This document shows positions 1 to 7,795 of a DNA stretch of 28,503 nucleotides, piece by piece. The stretch lies in assembly GCA_031552735.1 (NCBI GenBank), contig JAVBMF010000058.1:1-28503 (forward strand), given 5' to 3'. The notes under the pieces are model-generated. The model worked only from the letters and a program-made list of their open reading frames with translations. It was not told the DNA's origin and ran no database searches. How positions within the stretch are numbered: position 1 is the stretch's first letter; every line of letters begins with the position of its first letter. Both the position numbers and the translations under genes were made by a program. This DNA comes from JAVBUY01 sp031552735 (GTDB lineage: Bacteria > Bacillota > Clostridia > Christensenellales > Aristaeellaceae).

Positions 1-725
1 ACGTCGGCGGTGGGCACGCGGAAGGACATGCCGGTCAGCTTGCCCTTGAGCTCGGGGATAACCACGCCCACAGCCTTGGTCGCGCCGGTGCTGGAGGGAA
101 TGATGTTGAACGCCGCGCCACGGCCGCCGCGCCAGTCCTTATTGGACGGGCCGTCCACGGTCTTTTGGGTAGCGGTGGTGGCATGCACGGTGGTCATCAG
201 GCCATCTTTGATGCCATACTTCTCATGGATGACGCTGGCCAGCGGAGCCAAGCAGTTGGTGGTGCAGGACGCGTTGGACACGATCTTCATGTCCTTCGTG
301 TACTTCTCGTGGTTCACGCCCATCACGAACATCGGCGTTTCCTTGTCCTTGGCGGGGGCGGTGATGACCACTTTCTTCGCGCCGCCGGTGAAGTGCTTGG
401 AAGCGCCCGCTTCGTCGCAGAACACGCCGGTCGCTTCGGCAATATACTCGGCGCCCGCGCTGGCCCAGTTGATGGCCGCGGGGTCCTTCTCAGCAAAAAC
501 TTTCACCTTCTGACCATTGACGATCAGGGTGTTGGTGGCATGGTCCACAGTAATATCGCCCTGGAACTGACCATGCACGGTGTCATAGCGCAGCATATAC
601 TTCATGTAATCCAGGTCAATGAACGGATCGTTGATCGCGACGACATCCACATTGGGATTCTCCATCGCGGCGCGGAAAACCAGACGGCCGATGCGGCCAA
701 AGCCATTAACGCCAACTTTCACCAT
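1..725 (-). CDS. gap: Glyceraldehyde-3-phosphate dehydrogenase, N-terminal 241 residues (cut by window edge)
   Basis: Glycolytic enzyme that oxidises and phosphorylates glyceraldehyde 3-phosphate to 1,3-bisphosphoglycerate with NAD, in the cytoplasm. The visible protein begins MVKVGVNGFGRIGR, the Rossmann dinucleotide motif. It has the INDP segment (Asp33), which fits NAD rather than NADP preference, and the active-site motif SNASCTTNCLAP with catalytic Cys154. The ATG at 725 follows an AGGAGG site at good spacing. The last third of the gene (end of the catalytic domain) lies beyond base 1, so what follows it cannot be seen. A sigma-A-type promoter lies at 774-802, so the gene is probably expressed apart from the aminopeptidase gene upstream. 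Identity is certain; whether the role is glycolytic or gluconeogenic is not shown. Confidence 0.97.
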   Translation of the reverse strand, partial: MVKVGVNGFGRIGRLVFRAAMENPNVDVVAINDPFIDLDYMKYMLRYDTVHGQFQGDITVDHATNTLIVNGQKVKVFAEKDPAAINWASAGAEYIAEATGVFCDEAGASKHFTGGAKKVVITAPAKDKETPMFVMGVNHEKYTKDMKIVSNASCTTNCLAPLASVIHEKYGIKDGLMTTVHATTATQKTVDGPSNKDWRGGRGAAFNIIPSSTGATKAVGVVIPELKGKLTGMSFRVPTAD

Positions 726-773
726 AGTGTTTTCCCTCCTGTATTGTCCAATCGTCTACTATATACCTGAGAT

Positions 774-802
774 ATTGTACCCAATTCAGGCTAATTTTGC
801 AA
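774..802 (-). promoter_or_regulatory. Sigma-A-type promoter of gap
   Basis: Read on the minus strand, TTGCAA (797-802) and TACAAT (774-779) are separated by 17 bases. That is a close match to the housekeeping consensus, with about 48 bases from the -10 to the gap start codon. No clear regulator site was recognised. Confidence 0.75.
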
Positions 803-866
803 GCCTCCCGCGCGCTTTCCTGCAAAGTTTGTGAAAGGATTTGCAAACCCGCACGCGGTTTTGTGC

Positions 867-1985
867 TTATTTCAGCGCGTCGGGGTTCAGGCACCACAGG
901 TCGTTGGGCACAAACAGGCCATCGCGGCGGATCAGTTCGCCATCGAAGTACATTTCGCCGCCGCCCATCGCTGCGGTCTGGATGCACACCAAATCCCAAT
1001 GGATAGCCGACTTGTTGCCGTTGGGGCATTCGTCATAGCTGTTGCCCGGTGTGAAGTGAAACGACCCAGCGATCTTCTCATCGAACAGCGTATCCTTCAT
1101 GGCGTTATGGATGTACGGATTGACACCGATGGCAAACTCGCCGATATAGCGCGCGCCATCATCGGTATCCAGAATCTCATTGATCTTCTCGGTATCGTTG
1201 GCGGTGGCGGCGACAATTTTTCCGTTCTGGAACGAAAAGCGGATGTTCTCGAAGGTCGTGCCGTTATACAGGCTGGGCGTATTGTAGGCCAGCGTGCCAT
1301 TGATGGAATCGCGGATCGGCGCGGAGAACACCTCACCGTCGGGGATGTTCAGCTTGCCGTCACACTTGATGGCGGGCATACCCTTGATGGAGAACGTCAG
1401 GTCTGTGCCCGGGCCGACGATGCGTACCTTGTCTGTCTTTTCCATGCGCGCCACCAGCTTATCCATCGCGCCGCTCATCTTGGCGTAGTCTAGGTTGCAC
1501 ACGTTGAAGTAATGTTCCTCAAACGCCTCGGTAGACATGCATGCCTGCTGCGCCATCGCGGGCATAGGATAGCGCAGCACCACCCACTTGGTCTTGGCCA
1601 CGCGGATGTCGCTGTGCACCACCTTGCCGTACAGCTTGTTGTACAGTGTTTTCCGGTCGGTGGGCACGTCGCCGGTCTCGTAGGCGTTGTCCCCGCTGCG
1701 CACACCGATGTATGCTTGCATTTCGCTCATGCGCGCAGCGTCATACTTCGCCATGCGGTTCAGCTGATCCTCGCTACAGTGCATTTGCAGCGCACGCGTC
1801 AGCATTGACTCATTGAGCGCAAGGAACGGCACGCCACCAACCGCGTACACCTCTTCGATCAACTGCGCACCAAATTCGCGCAGCCCTTCGCCAAACAGCT
1901 CAATCAGTACACGCTCGCCTTTTTGCACGTCACAGCTGTAATTGACCAGATTATGCGCCAGGGTTACCATCCGCGGGTCTTTCAT
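867..1985 (-). CDS. M29-family aminopeptidase (AmpS/PepS/aminopeptidase T type)
   Basis: Cytoplasmic metallo-aminopeptidase that removes N-terminal residues from peptides. The protein is 372 residues, the size usual for this family. Expected metal ligands are visible in order: Glu218 (PDGEVFSAP), Glu283 (IGEFAIGVNP), His310 (GSFHFTPG), and His329 with Asp331 (IHWDLV). No signal peptide is present. The ATG at 1985 has a GGAGGA site eight bases upstream, so this start is preferred although it lies inside the preceding acyltransferase gene (35-base overlap), which suggests translational coupling. It is the last gene of the operon that starts at 6870. Substrate specificity cannot be read from the sequence. 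Confidence 0.93.
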   Translation of the reverse strand: MKDPRMVTLAHNLVNYSCDVQKGERVLIELFGEGLREFGAQLIEEVYAVGGVPFLALNESMLTRALQMHCSEDQLNRMAKYDAARMSEMQAYIGVRSGDNAYETGDVPTDRKTLYNKLYGKVVHSDIRVAKTKWVVLRYPMPAMAQQACMSTEAFEEHYFNVCNLDYAKMSGAMDKLVARMEKTDKVRIVGPGTDLTFSIKGMPAIKCDGKLNIPDGEVFSAPIRDSINGTLAYNTPSLYNGTTFENIRFSFQNGKIVAATANDTEKINEILDTDDGARYIGEFAIGVNPYIHNAMKDTLFDEKIAGSFHFTPGNSYDECPNGNKSAIHWDLVCIQTAAMGGGEMYFDGELIRRDGLFVPNDLWCLNPDALK

Positions 1986-3216
1986 GGATTTCTTCCTCCT
2001 TCAATGCGGGTTTCTTCCGCAGAAAATGCTTGCCGCCCCACTTGGCGATGGGCTGTTCAAAGCAATAGGTCAGGATGATCGACAGGATCAGCGGCACACC
2101 AAACGCCGCAAGGGTAAACAGCCATTGCCAAGGCTGCTCGCCTGCCTCGTTGGGCATGTCGGCGATGGACGGCGGGAAGTGCCAGCGGCGAAACAGCACC
2201 GCGATGTATTGATGCCAGATATAGAATTGCAGTGACACCGCCGACGCGACGCGCATGATTCGGTTAGACAGCAGCCAGCGCAACCCGGTACCGGCATTGG
2301 CGGCGGCAATGATGAAGAACGACAGCAGCGTGCTGAACATCAGGCGGTGCCTGGCTTGGTTGATACGAATCGCCTCAAAGCCATTGGAGCTGGCCTGCTG
2401 GCGAATGATCTGCCAGATCGGCACCAGCAGCGCGATGGCCAGCAGTGTGAAGAGAACGCGCGTCCAGCGCGTATGGCGAAGGCTCTTCGCCAGCGACACA
2501 TAGCACAGCGCGGCCAGCATGCCGTTGGCATAGACATCCAAAAAGGTGGGCATCTGGTTGACCCACAAGTTGGTATCCGTCTGGCGAAGCACCACGCCGT
2601 AGCGGAACGCCAAGGCAGCTACGACCATCGCCGCCCATGTCAGCATCGGCTTCCTAGTGAAAGCCTTGGCCAACAGCGGGAAGACCAGATAGAACTGCAC
2701 CTCGATGGCCAGCGTCCACAGCACCACGTTTAGGCGCGTGGCAATATAGCTTTCGTACCAAAAGACATTGGTAAACGTCAGATGCGACAACAAATCCTGC
2801 CACATCGCAGCGGCACTGTGGTATTCGCCGCGTGGCAGCGCGAAGCAGAACAGCACCACAAAGATGCTCAGCCAGTAGGAAGGCAAAATACGGAGCGCTC
2901 GCTTGATATAGAAATCCCGTGTGCTGGGGTAGCGCTCACCCTCAAGCATGTGCCGCGCGTATGGCAGGAACAGCAGGAAGCCGGAAATCAGCAGCATCAG
3001 GTCCACCATGATGTAGCCGGAACGCACCAGCGGGTCAAAGTCCACATGGATGTTCAGTATCGGGATGTCGAACGAAGGCCACAGCCATGACTGCTGCCAG
3101 ATGTGAAACCATGCCACGATGAACACACCCAGCGCGCGGATGCCGTCCAGCACATCCACATGCCGCGTATCAGGCTGGCGCAGCGCGCAGGCCTGCCACT
3201 CGGTTCTGATGCTCAT
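1951..3216 (-). CDS. Membrane acyltransferase, acyltransferase-3 (OafA/YrhL-like) family
   Basis: Integral membrane O-acyltransferase of the family that acetylates or otherwise acylates cell-surface polysaccharides, peptidoglycan or lipids. The 421-residue protein begins with a short cytoplasmic segment containing the family R-x10-H motif (Arg27, His38 in AWFHIW), followed by about ten hydrophobic segments. It ends in a charged tail rich in Lys and Glu. The start at 3216 has purine-rich AAGGGGG at suitable spacing. It begins 12 bases after the Gx-transporter gene stops and overlaps the aminopeptidase start, so it is an internal operon gene. No fused SGNH domain is present. The acceptor molecule is unknown. 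Confidence 0.9.
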   Translation of the reverse strand: MSIRTEWQACALRQPDTRHVDVLDGIRALGVFIVAWFHIWQQSWLWPSFDIPILNIHVDFDPLVRSGYIMVDLMLLISGFLLFLPYARHMLEGERYPSTRDFYIKRALRILPSYWLSIFVVLFCFALPRGEYHSAAAMWQDLLSHLTFTNVFWYESYIATRLNVVLWTLAIEVQFYLVFPLLAKAFTRKPMLTWAAMVVAALAFRYGVVLRQTDTNLWVNQMPTFLDVYANGMLAALCYVSLAKSLRHTRWTRVLFTLLAIALLVPIWQIIRQQASSNGFEAIRINQARHRLMFSTLLSFFIIAAANAGTGLRWLLSNRIMRVASAVSLQFYIWHQYIAVLFRRWHFPPSIADMPNEAGEQPWQWLFTLAAFGVPLILSIILTYCFEQPIAKWGGKHFLRKKPALKEEEIHERPADGNPGA

Positions 3217-3228
3217 ACCCCTTCCCCC

Positions 3229-3768
3229 TTACGCTGCCTTCTTGGGAGGCAGCGCCTTCAAGTATTTCAGCACACTGGCCGCAACCGCGCCGGTCGCCAC
3301 GCCTGTGATCGCGCCGGCCACCGCCAGCAGCGGCAAATATGCAATCAGCCCCGCGCTGTGCAGCACCCACATCGCCAGCGCGATTTGCCCCACATTATGA
3401 AAGACGCCGCCCAGTACGCTGACACCGATCACGCCGAACCAACCGGTCTTTTTTGCCAGCCCCATCACCAGCAAGCTCAGGATGCCACCGGCAAGACTAT
3501 AGAGCATCGCCGACGGATTGGCGAACACAAAGCCGACGATCAGCACGCGCAGCAGCGACACCACAAATGCGGGCAAAAAGCCCTGATAGTACAGCATGAT
3601 CAGCACAACCACGTTGGCCAACCCAAGTTTTATGCCCGGCACCGCACCGGAAACCGGCGGGAACAGGCGCTCGATCCAGCTAAGCACAAAGGCCAGCGCA
3701 GTCATCATCGCATAGAGCGCGACGCGCTGCGCCACGGAGCTTTGCCGTTTTGCGTTGGTTTTTTTCAC
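3229..3768 (-). CDS. Gx transporter family membrane protein (HepI-like)
   Basis: A 179-residue, strongly hydrophobic protein with about five membrane segments. It matches the family annotated as Gx transporter or heptaprenyl diphosphate synthase component I, which resembles the substrate-binding S components of ECF vitamin transporters. Typical family features are the N-terminal ALAFVLSWIERLFPP segment, PGIKLGLANVVVL, and a central GGILSLLVMGLAKK. The GTG start at 3768 overlaps the stop of the NusG-II gene by four bases (GTGA), implying coupled translation. In other Firmicutes this gene often sits beside a NusG-II gene, as here, so the two probably work together. The old isoprenoid synthase label is doubtful; the transported molecule, if any, is not known. 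Confidence 0.85.
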   Translation of the reverse strand: MKKTNAKRQSSVAQRVALYAMMTALAFVLSWIERLFPPVSGAVPGIKLGLANVVVLIMLYYQGFLPAFVVSLLRVLIVGFVFANPSAMLYSLAGGILSLLVMGLAKKTGWFGVIGVSVLGGVFHNVGQIALAMWVLHSAGLIAYLPLLAVAGAITGVATGAVAASVLKYLKALPPKKAA

Positions 3769-4151
3769 TGCACCACCACATCGAGGTCATCCAAACCCGG
3801 TTCGGCCTCGCCCTCTAGCTGCAAAATAAGTTTGTGCGGCAAGCATACGATTTGATCCGCGGTGCGCGACACCGCGCCTTTTTTCATACACCAGCTATCG
3901 GGACAATTGGCATCGGTCATGCGCACCATGCCGTCCGCAATCGTGAAGGCATTGACCGCGTCACCCGACTGCGGCACCTTGTAGGTTCCCGGCTGACTGA
4001 GCGGCACCGACAGCACCTCTATCCCCTCGATCAGCGCCACCACACGCGCAGCACGCGCCGATGGCGGCGCTACAAGCCGCATCGCGGTATAGCCCAGCAG
4101 CGCCAGCACCAGCACAACCACCATGACGATTACATCGTTTCTTTTGAACAT
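3765..4151 (-). CDS. NusG domain II-containing membrane-anchored protein
   Basis: A 128-residue protein with one N-terminal membrane helix (about residues 6-28) and an extracytoplasmic NusG-II-type beta domain. The family signature is visible: CPDSWC (Cys83, Cys88) followed by IVCLPHKL (Cys103). The function of the family is unknown. It is not the transcription factor NusG despite the domain name. An upstream in-frame ATG at 4199 would add 16 polar residues lying inside the preceding gene; the ATG at 4151 is preferred because it starts right before the membrane helix and just after the upstream stop. It overlaps the Gx-transporter gene by four bases. Confidence 0.87.
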   Translation of the reverse strand: MFKRNDVIVMVVVLVLALLGYTAMRLVAPPSARAARVVALIEGIEVLSVPLSQPGTYKVPQSGDAVNAFTIADGMVRMTDANCPDSWCMKKGAVSRTADQIVCLPHKLILQLEGEAEPGLDDLDVVVQ

Positions 4152-4161
4152 GCCTGCCCCA

Positions 4162-6870
4162 CTATTTTGCGTCGCCTGTACGCGCGTATTTGATGACATT
4201 GTTGTTGTCGTTGCGCTGGATGGTCAACTGCTTGGTGTCGAGCGACACAATGGAATGCGTGCGTGTCAGCGGCTTAGGCGTTTCGCCGATCATCAGCGCG
4301 TAGCCGTCCACGTTAAAGTACAGCTCTTTGCCATCAATGGCGCAGGTACCGTCGGCACGGAACTCGGCCTTCAGCCCATCGCTGGTTGCCCAACTGCCCA
4401 GGATTTTGAACACATACTGATCCAGCAGCCGCTCGGCATCCTTATTGCTGCTGATCTTCTTCAGATATGGGTACGCCGCCAGCGGATTGCCCGCGCCGAT
4501 AAGCTGCCGGGCATATGACAGATGCGCTTGGCGATAGATATCGCTTAGTGTCGCGTACTGCTTGGGCAAACCGGCCAGCGGCACACCCTCTTGTTCCAGC
4601 AGCGAGATCACCTTCACATATTCCTCGGCGTCCATGGCTTTATACACGTCGCTCTGCACCTTGGCGAGCCACAGGTCATAGCAGCGGTCGCTGCGTTCCT
4701 TGGCGTTGGAGTAGTTCCCAAGCGCCTCAAACAGTTTGCCCGCCTGCTCCAAATCCCCAGCCTTTTCCCGGCTGTCCGCCAGAGAATACTTGCAGGCCAG
4801 CACTTGCGACTGCGCGTCCTGGAACTTGCCCAACTGCGAGAACAGCGAAGCCGCTTCCTCAAACTTCCCCGCGTCGCGCTGCTCCACTGCCTGACTGTAC
4901 AGGCTTTGATCCGCCAGTTTGGCCGCGTCGCTATAGCTATCCAGCGCCAAGAATGCCTTGCGCGCGTCCTCCCACTTCTTCTCGGTTAAGAGTTGCTGCG
5001 CCTTGGCGTACTGCGCTACTTTGACGCGTCCGGCGGCATCCTGATAACCGCCCAACTCAGTAAACTGCGCAATGGCCGCGTCATAACGCTTGGCCTCCAG
5101 TTCAACCCCCGCCAGATCATAGCGAATGGCCTGCGCGCGCGCGGTGGCGTCCTCGTGTCCGGCAATACTCTCAAACATCTGTGCGGCGTCTGCCTTTGCG
5201 CCACCCTTCAGCTTATCCTCTGCCAGTCGGTAGATAGCCTGACTGCGCAACGTATCGGCGTCTTCGTAGCCAGGAATGGTAGCTAGCAGATCGACCGCTT
5301 TCTGTTGCTCGCCAGCGTTGAGCAGCTTCTTCGCGGGCAGGTAGACGCACGCCTTTGCGAGATCGTTGGCGTCCAGATAGCTGGGTATCTCGGCGAACAT
5401 TTTGCCCGCCTGCTCATATTGCTCGCTGTCCATCAGCTTCTTCGCCGGAACATACACGCAGTTCTTTGCGCGCTCAATGGCATCTTTATAGCCGCCTAGC
5501 TTTTCCAGCTGCACGATAGCTTCCTCATACTTGCCCACATACTCCAGCGCAACACCCTGCTGGTATACGCTCTCTCTGGCGCGATCCTTCGCGTCCAGAT
5601 AGTCCGGTATGGAGGTATAGAGCGACGCGGCTTGCAGGTATTGCTGATCGGCATAGGCACGGCTCGCCTGTTTGTAGACGCACTCCTGCGCACGCACAGC
5701 GGCATCGCGAAACGCACCCAGCGACGCGAAGCGTTCCCCAGCCGACTCAAAGCTGCCTTCTTTTTGCTCCTGGTTTGCGATCTGATAGACCGCCTCACTG
5801 AGCATATCCTTGGCCTCCGCATACTCGCCCACTTTGCGCAGCAGCGCCTCTGCCGCCGCATAATCGCCGCGCTTCATCGCGTCACCGGCCTCGATATAGC
5901 GTGCTTTTTGCGCTTGCAGCTTGGCAATCGGATAATCTGTCATGCCGTCGAGCATCTGGAAGCCCTGCTCGCGCACGGCGGCGTCCGAGTTCCCCAATAA
6001 CTGCATGGCCATCTGGAAATCGCTGTCGCGCAGACGCTGTTTGCTGTCGCGATAATCACCCAGCGCGGCAAACGCGGCGCGCGCCTGTTCGCCGCTTCCT
6101 GCGTTCAGTTGTGCCTCAGCATAGCGATAGCGAATCTCGGGAATGCCATAGACCGTCATCAGGTAGGTACACACCACAACGACCACCGCGGACGTAATAG
6201 CAAGTACGCGGTTTCTGTGCTTGCGGCGAATATACGCCTCGGCTTCCTTCTTCTCCTGTATGCGGCGCGCCTCTTCCAGTTGGGTTCGCAGCAGCTGATC
6301 CTGCGCCATGCGCTCGCGATGCTGCACGGTCTGCTGCACGGTGTTCGCGTTGAATTGATCGAAGATCAGTTGCTTGTCGCGGCCGCAGCGATGGCACAGC
6401 GTTTCATGCGCCGCGTTGGGACGACCGCAGACGCACACCCACAGCACACCCTGATCATCCGGAAAGCCAACAGCGTCCGGCCCCGCCACCGTGATGAGAT
6501 TATCGCGCTGCGGGCTGGGCGCCAAATAATTGGGCGTATACTCCGCCAACGGCATGCTGTTGTTGCGGCGCCACACTGTCGCGTCGTCAAACCAGACCTT
6601 TTCAACCGTGACATCAATGGCATGCACCCACTTGGTATCGCAGGGCACAGCAGCCTCGAATAATTCCTTGCCCACGCCATGCAGGTCCACGCAGCGTTCC
6701 ATCACGCGCGCAAGCTGGTTTCCCTCCGCGTCGAGCAGATTGATGAGCACCTGCACACTGGAAATCAGCTTGTAGTCCAGATTAAAAAACACCAACGTAC
6801 AATATGGATTGTCTTCCGTTGGGCGCTCATATTCATATAGTTCAATGGGGCAAGTCAGATCGATTCTCAT
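4162..6870 (-). CDS. Large membrane protein: N-terminal beta-rich domain, zinc ribbon, one membrane helix, eleven exact 37-residue helical repeats, C-terminal beta domain
   Basis: A 902-residue protein of unrecognised function. Residues 1-140 look like a mixed beta domain. Residues 144-164 form a zinc ribbon with Cys146, Cys148, Cys159 and Cys162. A charged, probably coiled segment spans about 175-218, a single membrane helix 221-241, and a chain of TPR-like helical repeats 251-821. Eleven consecutive units (326-732) are each exactly 37 residues, with the pattern A..LF..LG.Y.DA..R...C.Y. Residues 822-902 form a small domain (GSWATSDG, FRADGTCAIDG). The ATG at 6870 has AGGAGG eight bases upstream; the in-frame ATG at 6921 is rejected because it has no such site. 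The helix orientation suggests a cytoplasmic zinc ribbon and external repeats, but this is inferred. First gene of its operon, behind a near-consensus promoter. Confidence 0.85.
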   Translation of the reverse strand: MRIDLTCPIELYEYERPTEDNPYCTLVFFNLDYKLISSVQVLINLLDAEGNQLARVMERCVDLHGVGKELFEAAVPCDTKWVHAIDVTVEKVWFDDATVWRRNNSMPLAEYTPNYLAPSPQRDNLITVAGPDAVGFPDDQGVLWVCVCGRPNAAHETLCHRCGRDKQLIFDQFNANTVQQTVQHRERMAQDQLLRTQLEEARRIQEKKEAEAYIRRKHRNRVLAITSAVVVVVCTYLMTVYGIPEIRYRYAEAQLNAGSGEQARAAFAALGDYRDSKQRLRDSDFQMAMQLLGNSDAAVREQGFQMLDGMTDYPIAKLQAQKARYIEAGDAMKRGDYAAAEALLRKVGEYAEAKDMLSEAVYQIANQEQKEGSFESAGERFASLGAFRDAAVRAQECVYKQASRAYADQQYLQAASLYTSIPDYLDAKDRARESVYQQGVALEYVGKYEEAIVQLEKLGGYKDAIERAKNCVYVPAKKLMDSEQYEQAGKMFAEIPSYLDANDLAKACVYLPAKKLLNAGEQQKAVDLLATIPGYEDADTLRSQAIYRLAEDKLKGGAKADAAQMFESIAGHEDATARAQAIRYDLAGVELEAKRYDAAIAQFTELGGYQDAAGRVKVAQYAKAQQLLTEKKWEDARKAFLALDSYSDAAKLADQSLYSQAVEQRDAGKFEEAASLFSQLGKFQDAQSQVLACKYSLADSREKAGDLEQAGKLFEALGNYSNAKERSDRCYDLWLAKVQSDVYKAMDAEEYVKVISLLEQEGVPLAGLPKQYATLSDIYRQAHLSYARQLIGAGNPLAAYPYLKKISSNKDAERLLDQYVFKILGSWATSDGLKAEFRADGTCAIDGKELYFNVDGYALMIGETPKPLTRTHSIVSLDTKQLTIQRNDNNNVIKYARTGDAK
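4675..5895 (-). repeat. Eleven tandem 111-base coding repeats (37 residues each)
   Basis: This segment encodes residues 326-732 of the zinc-ribbon protein. The units keep perfect 37-residue register without insertion, and most end in a Tyr (for example ECVY, ESVY, NCVY). DNA copies are diverged, so this is an old protein-level repeat rather than a recent expansion. Less regular units of 35, 40, 49 and 40 residues flank the block. Confidence 0.88.
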
Positions 6871-6938
6871 CGGAGCTACCTCCTCATGTGACGAAAACAT
6901 GCAAATGCCGCGAACGGTCACACAAATATACAGTATAA

Positions 6939-6967
6939 ATTGTAAAGAGTTTGCGCGCGTTTGTCAA
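6939..6967 (-). promoter_or_regulatory. Near-consensus sigma-A promoter of the zinc-ribbon operon
   Basis: On the minus strand TTGACA (6962-6967) is separated by 17 bases from TACAAT (6939-6944). The start codon lies about 70 bases downstream. The genes down to 867 follow without room for another clear promoter, so this probably drives all five. Confidence 0.85.
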
Positions 6968-7001
6968 CTACGACCATTCCCGGAAATTCGCGGAAAACCA
7001 C

Positions 7002-7028
7002 AAAAAATTGCGGTTCGATCTGAACCGC
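7002..7028 (-). terminator. Intrinsic terminator after the pseudouridine synthase gene
   Basis: On the minus strand GCGGTTC (7022-7028) pairs with GAACCGC (7010-7016) around a five-base loop. After two A residues a run of six T follows. It lies about 24 bases after the stop codon at 7052. Confidence 0.88.
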
Positions 7029-7051
7029 ATACTGTTGGTGGTATAGCCTGG

Positions 7052-7771
7052 CTAGAGCGCCATCAGCTTCGCCAGCTCTTCCGGGGTCAGGTCACGACAC
7101 GCGCCGCGCGGCAGATCGCCCAACTGAATCGGCCCAAATTGCACACGGCGCAGGCTAAGCACCTTGTGTCCCACGGCCTCAAACATGCGGCGCACCTGGC
7201 GGTTGCGCCCTTCGTGGATTGTGACCAGCACAACCGTGGCGAAGGTCTCCTGCTTGATGACGCGCACCTCGGCGGGCGCGGTCGGGCGTGCGTCCTCGCC
7301 GGACAGCCGCACACCATGCCGCATCGCGCGGATCGCCTCCAGCGGCAGACTGCCGGTGACGCGCGCCAGATAGACCTTGTCCACTTCATGACTGGGATGC
7401 AGCAGCCGCTGGGTCAGCTCGCCATCATTGGTCAGCAGCAGCAACCCCTCGCTGTCGTAGTCCAGCCGCCCCACCGGGTACACGCGCACCGGCAGATCGG
7501 CAAAGCGATCCAGCACGGTCGCGCGCCCCTTGTCGTCTGCGGCGGTGGCTACCTCTCCGGCAGGCTTGTGATACAGAATATAGCGTTTCTCCACTTCCAG
7601 CAGCGCGGGCTGTCCATCGACCGCCACACGATCCGTGTCCTCCACCTGCACGCCTATTTCGGTGACCACCACATCGTTGACGCTGACGCGTCCCTCGGCG
7701 ATCAACTCCTCGCACTTGCGGCGTGAGGCCACGCCGCATTGCGCCAGATACTTTTGTAACCGCATCGCCAT
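7052..7771 (-). CDS. rluB: Pseudouridine synthase, RsuA/RluB family
   Basis: Converts a specific uridine in ribosomal RNA to pseudouridine. An S4 RNA-binding domain covers about residues 3-50 (RLQKYLAQCGVASRRKCEE). The catalytic core contains GRLDYDSEGLLLLTNDGE with the catalytic Asp104, and the C-terminal motif HEGRNRQVRRM is typical of the family. The 239-residue length fits RluB/RsuA. The ATG at 7771 has AAAGGAG seven bases upstream. The gene follows the carboxypeptidase gene by 24 bases with no terminator, so the two are probably co-transcribed. Bacillus rluB lies in a comparable neighbourhood with scpAB and dacB, which supports RluB over RsuA or RluE/F, though the target base cannot be proven here. 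Confidence 0.93.
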   Translation of the reverse strand: MAMRLQKYLAQCGVASRRKCEELIAEGRVSVNDVVVTEIGVQVEDTDRVAVDGQPALLEVEKRYILYHKPAGEVATAADDKGRATVLDRFADLPVRVYPVGRLDYDSEGLLLLTNDGELTQRLLHPSHEVDKVYLARVTGSLPLEAIRAMRHGVRLSGEDARPTAPAEVRVIKQETFATVVLVTIHEGRNRQVRRMFEAVGHKVLSLRRVQFGPIQLGDLPRGACRDLTPEELAKLMAL

Positions 7772-7795
7772 GACAAGACTCCTTTATACGCTCTA

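Noticed and set aside
841..866. Imperfect hairpin after the aminopeptidase gene
   Set aside because: The stem has a bulge and the T content after it is broken up by other bases, so I do not call a terminator; the end of this operon is unresolved.
3103..3855. Plus-strand frame of 250 codons opposite the Gx-transporter and NusG-II genes
   Set aside because: The composition (His, Gln, Arg) is typical of antisense frames, there is no ribosome site, and the minus-strand genes are supported by families and overlaps.
6809..7726. Plus-strand frame of 305 codons opposite the pseudouridine synthase
   Set aside because: It covers a promoter, a terminator and rluB on the other strand, and its translation is His/Gln/Arg-rich without recognisable motifs.
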